Below, in pieces: positions 1 through 5,933 of a stretch of DNA of 14,087 nt. The position numbers were made by a program, and so were the translations under genes. Position 1 is the first letter of the stretch, and each line of letters begins with the position of its first letter. The notes below the pieces were generated by a model that worked only from the letters and a program-made list of their open reading frames with translations, was not told the origin of the DNA and ran no database searches. The stretch spans positions 1 through 14,087 of the forward strand of contig JALNYD010000040.1 of the NCBI GenBank assembly GCA_023230025.1, written 5' to 3'. The stretch is from Candidatus Cloacimonadota bacterium (GTDB lineage Bacteria; Cloacimonadota; Cloacimonadia; Cloacimonadales; Cloacimonadaceae).

Positions 1-107
1 ATTAGTTTTGCTGGCTTCAGGATAATCCGGAATCTGAAGTCGATATTGATGTCTCCGAATGATCGAAGTGCTTGACAGCAGTCGTGAGCGCAGATTGGCT
101 GCTCTGC

Positions 108-821
108 ATGCGATCTATTGGTAAAATATGGCTTTCCGCCTCCGGCCTCGAGCTTGTACTGCGCTGGGTGTTCACACTGCTCAGTGTATGGGCGGGCATT
201 GCTTTCCACCGAAGCGGGGACGTGGTGTCTCTGGCTTCAGCAGCGTTATCGGCACTGTTGTTCCAGATACCGCCGGTGATCGGGAAACTCCTGCGCTTAC
301 AGGTGCCCGTTTCCTTCCGCTATATCTGGTTTGTATTCATCCTGGCAGCGATGTATCTGGGTGAGATTCACTCCTTCTTCTACCGCTATTTATGGTGGGA
401 CGACATGTTGCATACCTGCACGGCAATGTTGGTGGCCTATCTGGCGATGCTGGTGATCCTGATATCCACACGCGACAAAACTGGCGGGATCGCAGTGCGC
501 CCGATGTTTCTGTTCATTTCTGTGCTGGCGTTCACCATGGCTTTTGGTGCCGTGTGGGAGCTTTTTGAGTTCAGCTCCGATCAGCTTCTGGGGGTGAACA
601 TGCTCAAAGGCCGCGATTCCACTTTGCCGGATAGCGTCTATGATTATGGCCGCGCGCTGATCAATACCATGCAGGATTTATCTTTGGACCTGCTGGGTGC
701 GCTGGTCGTGGCACTGCTGGCAAGTCTGAACTTGAAGCGGGGGAGACTTTTCACATCAGCTTTTGGATTACCGCTACGGCAATTCCAGCACTCTAATCCC
801 CGCTTTTTTAGAACACGATAA
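108..821 (+). CDS. DUF2238/YjdF-like six-helix membrane protein
   Basis: Integral inner-membrane protein of unknown function. Numbered from the ATG at 108 (237 residues), hydrophobic segments lie near 14-34, 40-58, 71-88, 97-118, 130-150 and 186-203. The family-like motifs are WWDDMLH before helix 4, WELFEFSSDQ at the end of helix 5, and NTMQDLSLDLLGA entering helix 6; the repeated Asp/His/Glu at membrane edges resembles the DUF2238 (E. coli YjdF) family. The start is uncertain: the frame is open back to a TTG at 72 (249 residues), with a GTG at 84, and none has a clear Shine-Dalgarno site. Bases 1-62 include a possible ...DIDVSE C-terminus ending in TGA at 60-62, but that frame has a TAG at 3-5, so I call no gene there. 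The C-terminus is basic and soluble. The next gene is 331 bp away, so this one probably ends its own transcript. Family assignment is by motif memory only. Confidence 0.75.
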   Translation: MRSIGKIWLSASGLELVLRWVFTLLSVWAGIAFHRSGDVVSLASAALSALLFQIPPVIGKLLRLQVPVSFRYIWFVFILAAMYLGEIHSFFYRYLWWDDMLHTCTAMLVAYLAMLVILISTRDKTGGIAVRPMFLFISVLAFTMAFGAVWELFEFSSDQLLGVNMLKGRDSTLPDSVYDYGRALINTMQDLSLDLLGALVVALLASLNLKRGRLFTSAFGLPLRQFQHSNPRFFRTR

Positions 822-855
822 ATCACCCATCATGTAGACAGGAATTAACAGCAAG

Positions 856-939
856 CCCATTGGTTATCGTCACGTTGCGGTCACCTTGTCGTTACTTTTG
901 TAACCACATAGTAACGGCATCGTGACGATAACCCGTGGG
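856..939. repeat. 84-bp inverted repeat with nested inner stem
   Basis: The arms at 856-874 and 921-939 pair at 17 of 19 positions. The inner 13 bp, GGTTATCGTCACG against CGTGACGATAACC (862-874 and 921-933), are perfect. Inside, CGTTACT (890-896) pairs with AGTAACG (910-916). An alternative small stem, GTTAC/GTAAC, lies at 891-904. No T-run follows, so it is not an ordinary intrinsic terminator for the membrane protein gene. It could be a palindromic intergenic repeat, a small non-autonomous element, or an operator region. Confidence 0.7.
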
Positions 940-1069
940 TGTCAATCCTTTGCGCAACGTTCCAGGTTTTGATCATCAGATTCTGAGAGCTAATGTTAAC
1001 TGCCTGCCAGGGATATCAGTACCTGCAGCTATCAGGTATGATTCCGGGAGGATGATTGATCTCGTGCTA

Positions 1070-1075
1070 TATAAT
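1070..1075 (+). promoter_or_regulatory. Possible -10 box (TATAAT) for the lipoprotein gene
   Basis: A perfect TATAAT lies 77 bp before the ATG at 1153. No -35-like hexamer sits at the usual 16-18 bp distance (a TTGATC at 1056-1061 is too close), so this rests on one hexamer only. Confidence 0.25.
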
Positions 1076-1152
1076 CAAAGAAATTACTTGCCAAAAGATG
1101 CATGCTCTGTTTTGAGGTTAACAAACTAATTGTATCCGAGGAACGATATCTG

Positions 1153-1851
1153 ATGAAACGGCTCATGATATGCATTCTGGCGCTGTTTGCGCTGGCTGGA
1201 TGTGTACATTATGATGAAGAGCTCTGGCTGCACCGCGATGGCTCAGGCAGGGCGAAGCTACGCCTTGTTCACCGGTCTCCCTATGAGAATCCGGAAGAAA
1301 TACTTCGGAAAGCCGAACTTCCTGGCATTAGTCTGCAAGGCTATAATGTGCAACGCAACGGCCAGGATGTGATCTATGATATCGTCTTTAAGTTCAAAAG
1401 CATTGAAGCTTTTAACAATGTTAACGATCAGCTTGGTTCTGCCGATTTCTGGGGCAAGATCACACTGAATAAAGAATCCGGACGGCGCATTACCTACAAA
1501 CGCCGTATCTCCCTGGGCAGTCAGGAAGAAAGTGATGATCTGGAAGAGTATTTCAGTCAAATGCACACCCAGCCCGCGATCTGGACTTATAAACTGCATG
1601 CTCCCTGGAAAGTGATTTCCACCAATGCTGAGCCTGAAAAAGTGGATGGCAAAACCCTTGAATGGAGCTATGATACCTCCAGAATGTGGAACAAGCATGA
1701 ATATATGACCGTGGAGTTTCGTAAGGAATTGCCCTGGTTTGTCTTTGTTATAGCGGGAATCGCCATCCTGTTGATCGTATTTATGATATTCTGGTCACTA
1801 CGGATCGGGAAACACTCGCATCTATTGGAGCGGATAAGACACCATTCTTGA
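1153..1851 (+). CDS. Lipoprotein with C-terminal membrane anchor
   Basis: Product of 232 residues, function unknown. The N-terminus, MKRLMICILALFALAGC, is a lipoprotein signal with lipobox LAGC, so Cys17 should be lipidated. Residues 18-190 form a soluble, charged, beta-rich-looking domain that opens with a short strand and a DGSG turn (HRDGSGRAKL). A single strong hydrophobic helix follows at about 194-216, then a short basic tail. Lipidated Cys, domain and C-terminal helix together resemble the LppM/DUF3153-like lipoproteins, but I infer that from architecture. I chose the ATG at 1153 because GAGGA (1138-1142) sits 10 bp upstream and the signal peptide begins there; the frame is open upstream to 1102, but this would bury the signal. 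The gene stands alone on the plus strand and converges with polA. The membrane helix suggests inner- rather than outer-membrane retention. Confidence 0.8.
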   Translation: MKRLMICILALFALAGCVHYDEELWLHRDGSGRAKLRLVHRSPYENPEEILRKAELPGISLQGYNVQRNGQDVIYDIVFKFKSIEAFNNVNDQLGSADFWGKITLNKESGRRITYKRRISLGSQEESDDLEEYFSQMHTQPAIWTYKLHAPWKVISTNAEPEKVDGKTLEWSYDTSRMWNKHEYMTVEFRKELPWFVFVIAGIAILLIVFMIFWSLRIGKHSHLLERIRHHS

Positions 1852-1874
1852 TTGGAGTGCAGGTGGATTCTGAT

Positions 1875-1923
1875 TGAGAATTGAGAATTGAGAATTGAGA
1901 ATTGAGAATTGAGAATTGAGAAT
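1875..1923. repeat. Seven perfect tandem copies of TGAGAAT
   Basis: The 7-bp unit TGAGAAT is repeated seven times without a mismatch over 49 bp, between the 3' ends of the converging lipoprotein gene and polA. Because the unit is 7 bp and the site is non-coding, copy number could vary freely. Read on the minus strand the unit is ATTCTCA, which matches the ATTCTCG found in the repeats downstream of rpmA. Confidence 0.95.
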
Positions 1924-1940
1924 CAGGCTGAGACTGCTTA

Positions 1941-1980
1941 AACTTGAAAACCCGAAAACCTCAAAACTCCAAAACTCCCC
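1941..1980 (-). repeat. Diverged copy of the rpmA-downstream intergenic element
   Basis: The plus-strand text AACTTGAAAACCCGAAAACC (1941-1960) closely matches the reverse complement of 5741-5763 (AACTTCAAAACCTGAAAACT). It continues as two AAAACTCC units to 1978. On the minus strand it lies directly after the polA stop codon, the same orientation the other copies have relative to rpmA. No hairpin plus T-run terminator is visible for either converging gene. Confidence 0.6.
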
Positions 1981-1982
1981 AA

Positions 1983-4754
1983 TCAATGCGCATCAAACCA
2001 GCTTTCCCCAGTCCCGATATCCACTCCCAGGTGGATCTGATCCCGGTATTCTTCAGGTAATGCGTTCTCCATTTCTTTGCGTACCAGCCGGATTGCCTCA
2101 TCCTTATAGCTTTTCTTGACCTCAAAGACCAATTCATCGTGCACCTGCAGAATCATCCGGATTTCGGGCTTGTCCCGGATCAAAACGTGGATGCTGATCA
2201 TGGCACGTTTGATGATATCCGCAGCAGTACCCTGAATGGGCATATTGACTGCCACCCGCTCCGCTTCACTGCTGATGCCTTTATTTTTGCTGTGAATACC
2301 CGGGAGGGCGAGGAATCTGCCAAAGAGAGTGCTGGCCTGCTCATTCACCTGGGCTTTGGCTACGCAGTGCGCAGTGAATTCATGGATTGCGGGAAACTGA
2401 GCGAAGTAACGTTCAATCATGGCTTTGGCATCGGTTTGACTGATTCCCAGTTCACGCGCCAGCTTGCGTTGACCCATGCCATATAGGAGACCGAAATTGA
2501 TGGTTTTGGCAGCCCGGCGCATATCGCTGTCCACATCCTTCAGATCAACATTGTGGATCATGGCGGCAGTTTGACGGTGAATATCGATGCCTTCCCGAAA
2601 AGCCTTTTGTAATACACGGTCTCCGCTCATCAGAGCCAGCAGGCGCAGCTCGATCTGAGAGTAATCCGCAGCCAGGATCAGATAATCCGGATCCCTGGCG
2701 ATAAAGGCCTTGCGGATTTCGCGGCCGATCTTGCTGCGAATGGGGATGTTTTGCAAATTGGGATTGGTGGAGGAGAGCCGTCCGGTGGAGGCTACGCATT
2801 GATTGAAAGAGGAATGGATGCGGCCAGTGCTGGGATTTAGCAGCTTTGGTAATGCGCTCACATAGGTGCTTTCCAGTTTCATAAGCTGACGATAGTCGAT
2901 GATCTTTTGCACAAAGTCATAGTCCTCCGCCAGTGCTTCTAACACGCTGTTATCGGTGGAATAGCCGCTCTTGGTCTTCTTTTTGGCAGGCAGATGCATT
3001 TCCTCAAACAGCAGTTTTGCCAGTTGCTGAGTGCTGTTGATATTGAACTCATATCCGGCCAGGGCATAGATCTCATCGGTAAGGCGTTTGAGCTCCAGAT
3101 TCAAATGGTGAGAGATCTCACCCAGCATTTGAGTATCCAGGCTGACGCCATTTTCCTCCATCTGCATCAGAACTCTCAGGAGAGGGATTTCGATCCTGTA
3201 AAACACATCTCTGGCCATGCTGTTCTGGATCAGCGGCTGATACACATGATAGAGGCACCAGGTTGCCCAGGCATCTTCAGCAGCATAGAAACAGGCTTCG
3301 TCAACACTCACCAGATCAAAGCTGATCTGCTTCTTGCCAGTTCCAATCAGCTCGCTGATTGGCATCATCCGATAGTTCAATTCACGGGCTGCGCAGTCAT
3401 CCAGAGAGAAGTTGTAAGCTCCTGCATCCAGGATGTAGGCAGCAATCATGGTATCGAAAATCTCGTTGGTGAGCTCCATCTGGTGGCGTTTGAAAACCAT
3501 GAGGTCATATTTAAGATTGTGACCGATCAGCATTTTGCCAGAAATCGCAGTCTGAAGCTGGGCAAGGGTATCCTGCAGCGGGAGATTTTCCGCCAATTGG
3601 TGTCCCAAAGGCAGGTAGTAAGCACATTCTTGCTCAAAACACAAGGAAATGCCCACCAGATTGGCGTTAAGGGCATCCAGGGAATCGGTTTCACAATCAA
3701 TGCTGATCAACCGCTGCCTGGAAAGAGACTCCAGCAGGTCTGGCAGGCTGGATTTGTTGATCAGGATCGCTTTAAACTGTGATGGAGTATCGGCCTTCGG
3801 GGCTTGCTTCTGCTCATCTTTGGGCTCCTGGACAAAGATGTCATCCTGATATTCGTCAGGCTCTGGATCTTTGGCTGCGGGATGTTTCAGTTCCGGATAG
3901 CGGGCTTCGATCCGGCGTTGCAGATTCACCAATTCATAGTCTTTCAAAATCTTCATGGCGGCTTGCAGATCAAGGGGATCAAATCGCAAGTGCTCTGCAG
4001 GAGGAAGCTCAATGTCCGCATCCCGGACAATGGTGGCCAGATGCTTGGAGAGAAAGGCATTATCCCTGGATTCTTCAAGCTTCGTGCGGTATTTGGGATT
4101 CACGGTATCGATGCTTTCATAGATAGCCTCCAGAGTAGGGAAGTCACCCAGCAGCGCTTCAGCCGCCTTGGGGCCAATGCCGCGAACTCCGGGAATGTTG
4201 TCCGAGCTATCGCCCACCAAAGCCAGGTAGTCGATAAACTGCTCTGCACGTACCTGATACCTGGCATAAACACCATCTTTATCCAAAGTGCTGTCCTTCA
4301 TGGGATCATACAAAGTTACGCCATCCTCCAGCAATTGACAATAGTCCTTATCGCTGGTTACATATACGATCTCAAAGTCCTTCCGGAAGCGTTCACCCAT
4401 GGTGCCCAGAGTATCATCGGCTTCATATCCGTCCTTGCCAATTTGGGGAACTTTGCAGAGCTTAAAAAACCTGATGATCGGGGCAATCTGATATTGCATA
4501 TCCTCCGGCATGGGGGGGCGGTTGGCCTTGTAATCCGGATAATCATGATGTCGGAAGGTGGGAGCTTTGCGGTCAAAGGCGATGGCGATGTATTCTGCCT
4601 GCATCTTGTCTACCAGGGTCAGGAATGAATTCACTACTCCAAAGATTGCCGAGGTGTTTTCCCCTCTGCTGTTTATCAGGGGATTGCGGATAAAGGCAAA
4701 GTATGCGCGGTATAACAGGGCTGTTCCGTCGATCAAATAAAGCTTTGGTTTCAT
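1983..4754 (-). CDS. polA: DNA polymerase I
   Basis: Full-length family A polymerase, 923 residues (E. coli enzyme 928), which removes primers, fills gaps and repairs DNA. The 5'-3' exonuclease occupies about 1-290: LIDGTALLYRAY with Asp9, GYEADDTLG near 109-117, TSDKDYCQLL near 133-142, and the helix-hairpin-helix NIPGVRGIGPKAAEALL near 186-202. The 3'-5' proofreading domain (about 325-515) keeps its acidic residues: Asp353 and Glu355 in DCETDSLD, Asp417 in GHNLKYD, and Tyr490/Asp494 in YAAEDA. So proofreading looks active, unlike in Taq polymerase. The polymerase domain has motif A with Asp697 (ADYSQIELR), the O-helix RRAAKTINFGLLYG with Lys750, Phe754 and Tyr758, and motif C with His872-Asp873-Glu874. 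Phe754 predicts normal discrimination against dideoxynucleotides. The start is supported by AAAGGTGG 6 bp upstream. The gene is monocistronic and diverges from rplU. Confidence 0.98.
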   Translation of the reverse strand: MKPKLYLIDGTALLYRAYFAFIRNPLINSRGENTSAIFGVVNSFLTLVDKMQAEYIAIAFDRKAPTFRHHDYPDYKANRPPMPEDMQYQIAPIIRFFKLCKVPQIGKDGYEADDTLGTMGERFRKDFEIVYVTSDKDYCQLLEDGVTLYDPMKDSTLDKDGVYARYQVRAEQFIDYLALVGDSSDNIPGVRGIGPKAAEALLGDFPTLEAIYESIDTVNPKYRTKLEESRDNAFLSKHLATIVRDADIELPPAEHLRFDPLDLQAAMKILKDYELVNLQRRIEARYPELKHPAAKDPEPDEYQDDIFVQEPKDEQKQAPKADTPSQFKAILINKSSLPDLLESLSRQRLISIDCETDSLDALNANLVGISLCFEQECAYYLPLGHQLAENLPLQDTLAQLQTAISGKMLIGHNLKYDLMVFKRHQMELTNEIFDTMIAAYILDAGAYNFSLDDCAARELNYRMMPISELIGTGKKQISFDLVSVDEACFYAAEDAWATWCLYHVYQPLIQNSMARDVFYRIEIPLLRVLMQMEENGVSLDTQMLGEISHHLNLELKRLTDEIYALAGYEFNINSTQQLAKLLFEEMHLPAKKKTKSGYSTDNSVLEALAEDYDFVQKIIDYRQLMKLESTYVSALPKLLNPSTGRIHSSFNQCVASTGRLSSTNPNLQNIPIRSKIGREIRKAFIARDPDYLILAADYSQIELRLLALMSGDRVLQKAFREGIDIHRQTAAMIHNVDLKDVDSDMRRAAKTINFGLLYGMGQRKLARELGISQTDAKAMIERYFAQFPAIHEFTAHCVAKAQVNEQASTLFGRFLALPGIHSKNKGISSEAERVAVNMPIQGTAADIIKRAMISIHVLIRDKPEIRMILQVHDELVFEVKKSYKDEAIRLVRKEMENALPEEYRDQIHLGVDIGTGESWFDAH

Positions 4755-4860
4755 GACTCACCACCTTTGAACGTTTGATTAATGCATTTCCCAGGCTGCT
4801 GTTTGTGTCAAGAGCTTTCAGCCCAGAGCCTCAAACATTGGATTCGAACCCACAATCTCC

Positions 4861-4889
4861 TTGACAGATATACCAGCCTCAAATCTGAT
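4861..4889 (+). promoter_or_regulatory. Possible promoter for rplU-rpmA
   Basis: A perfect TTGACA at 4861-4866 is followed after 17 bp by TCTGAT at 4884-4889, four of six matches to TATAAT. This would give a short leader before the ribosome binding site at 4909-4914. On the minus strand a TTGACA (4806-4811) points toward polA, but no good -10 box follows it. Sigma-factor preferences in this group may differ from E. coli. Confidence 0.4.
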
Positions 4890-4919
4890 GCATCCTACCA
4901 CATAAATTAAGGAGATATG

Positions 4920-5234
4920 ATGTACGCCATCGTTGACATTAAAGGATTTCAGTTTAGGGCTGAAAAAAACGCAGTACTTCGCGTTCCCTTGCTGAATACG
5001 GCAGAGCCGGGTCAATCCCTCGAGTTTGACCGCGTACTCCTCATCCGCAGAGATGAAGAAGTATTGGTGGGCACTCCCGTAGTCGAAGGCGCCGCGATCG
5101 TAGCAGAGGTTATCGAACACGGTAAAGGTAAGAAAAAGGTGATCTATCATCACAAACGCCGCAAAGGCTATCGCGTGAAAAAGGGTTACCGTGAACAATA
5201 CACTGACATCAAAGTTACCGATATTCGGGCTTAA
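4920..5234 (+). CDS. rplU: 50S ribosomal protein L21
   Basis: Large-subunit ribosomal protein of 104 residues that binds 23S rRNA near L20. It starts MYAIVDIKGFQFR and has the L21 features FDRVLLI, VGTPVVEGA and the basic segment KKVIYHHKRRKGYRVKKGYREQYT. Two adjacent ATG codons exist, at 4917 and 4920. I prefer 4920 because AGGAG at 4910-4914 would be only 2 bp from the first ATG but 5 bp from the second, and L21 proteins typically begin MYAIV. It is followed 14 bp later by rpmA, the standard L21-L27 operon order; the rpmA ribosome binding site overlaps the rplU stop codon, so the two are probably translated together. Confidence 0.97.
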   Translation: MYAIVDIKGFQFRAEKNAVLRVPLLNTAEPGQSLEFDRVLLIRRDEEVLVGTPVVEGAAIVAEVIEHGKGKKKVIYHHKRRKGYRVKKGYREQYTDIKVTDIRA

Positions 5235-5248
5235 GGAAGGTTACCAGA

Positions 5249-5509
5249 ATGGCACATAAAAAAGGTGTTGGAAGCAGTCGTAACGGCCGGGATAGCAATC
5301 CCAAATATCGTGGCGTGAAAAAGTATGGCAGCGAGTTTGTGATCGCTGGCAATATCATTGTGCGTCAAAAGGGCACCAAATTCCATCCCGGCGAAAACGT
5401 TGGCATGGGCAGAGATTTCACCCTCTTCAGCAGAGTTGACGGACACGTGAAGTTTACCACCAAGAAAGAAGGCAGAAAATACGTTAGCGTAGAGCCTTTA
5501 AGCGAATAG
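5249..5509 (+). CDS. rpmA: 50S ribosomal protein L27
   Basis: Large-subunit ribosomal protein of 86 residues whose N-terminal tail reaches the peptidyl transferase centre. The N-terminus MAHKKGVGSSRNGRDSNPK is classic L27 and already starts at the mature AHKKG sequence, so there is no cleaved N-terminal extension of the kind seen in Firmicutes. The domain continues with KYGSEFV, AGNIIVRQKGTKFHPGENVG and a C-terminal VSVEPLSE. AAGGAAGG at 5233-5240 is the ribosome binding site, 8 bp before the ATG. It is the last gene of the operon: a strong terminator begins 22 bp after its stop, so the obg gene often found next is absent here. Confidence 0.97.
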   Translation: MAHKKGVGSSRNGRDSNPKYRGVKKYGSEFVIAGNIIVRQKGTKFHPGENVGMGRDFTLFSRVDGHVKFTTKKEGRKYVSVEPLSE

Positions 5510-5530
5510 TTAGATATTCAGATAAAGTTC

Positions 5531-5562
5531 AAAAAGCGGAGCCGGATCGGTTCCGCTTTTTT
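5531..5562 (+). terminator. Intrinsic terminator of rplU-rpmA
   Basis: A 14-bp stem (5531-5544 with 5548-5561; one G-T pair) around a GAT loop, with an A-run on the 5' side and a T-run on the 3' side. The left arm reads AAAAAGCGGAGCCG. The A/T flanks could let it work in both directions, but no gene converges here. Confidence 0.9.
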
Positions 5563-5598
5563 GCGTGCGGGAGAAATCGGGTGCGGGAGTTCTGCGGT

Positions 5599-5706
5599 GC
5601 CGGAGTGCGGGAGTTTTTAAGTTTTGAAGTTGACTGGCGTACGCAGCTTTATTCTCGAGTGCCCCCTCCTCTTTCTCTCTTTTTCTCTTTGTAATTAAAA
5701 GCCTAT
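5599..5706 (+). repeat. Dispersed intergenic element, copy 1
   Basis: Starts GCCGGAGTGCGGGAG, continues with AGTTTTGAAGTTGACT, GTACGCAGCTTTATTCTCG, a long pyrimidine tract (about 5659-5690) and TTTGTAAT, and ends AAGCCTAT. It aligns almost throughout with 5731-5837. The sequence before it (5563-5598) repeats the GTGCGGGAG theme twice more. No coding potential is visible. The embedded GCGTACGC is a perfect 8-bp palindrome. Confidence 0.85.
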
Positions 5707-5730
5707 CTTTGCGTGCAGGAGTCATAGGGA

Positions 5731-5837
5731 GCCGGAGTGCGGGAGTTTTCAGGTTTTGAAGTTGACTGCCGTACGCAGCTTTATTCTCGATTGCCCCCCT
5801 CTTTATCTCTTTTTCTCTTTGTAATCATAAAACCTAT
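5731..5837 (+). repeat. Dispersed intergenic element, copy 2
   Basis: Second copy, offset 132 bp from the first and differing by scattered substitutions and a one-base length change. It keeps the GCCGGAGTGCGGGAG head, the GTACGCAGCTTTATTCTCG core and the pyrimidine tract with TTTCTCTTTGTAAT. Substitutions spread over the whole unit suggest an old duplication rather than a recent one. Confidence 0.85.
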
Positions 5838-5847
5838 GTGCAGCACT

Positions 5848-5861
5848 CACGCTTCAGCGTG
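5848..5861 (+). other. Small hairpin upstream of the deiminase gene
   Basis: CACGC (5848-5852) pairs with GCGTG (5857-5861) around TTCA. It lies 72 bp before the deiminase start. No convincing promoter hexamers were found between it and the ATG; role unknown. Confidence 0.4.
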
Positions 5862-5933
5862 GAAATAAATGCGCTTTCGGCATGAAAATTGTATGCTTAA
5901 TGGCAAAAAAGACTCTGGAGTAGAAACCTAAAA

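Larger units (their letters stand above)
822..1152. other. Non-coding spacer
   Basis: This 331-bp gap holds a long imperfect inverted repeat (856-939), a small hairpin with arms TACCTG at 1020-1025 and CAGGTA at 1033-1038, and a TATAAT box at 1070-1075. The open frame at 935-1129 has no ribosome binding site and no recognisable protein character, so I do not call it. Confidence 0.6.

Noticed and set aside
935..1129. 64-codon plus-strand frame
   Set aside because: No ribosome binding site, no domain, and it overlaps the likely promoter region of the lipoprotein gene.
2994..4628. Long plus-strand open frames (2994-3782, 3804-4628)
   Set aside because: They are antisense to the conserved polA coding sequence, overlap its catalytic motifs and have no ribosome binding sites or recognisable domains.
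4840..4910. A tRNA gene on the minus strand
   Set aside because: Only a T-arm-like segment exists; no matching acceptor stem, D-arm or anticodon arm was found.
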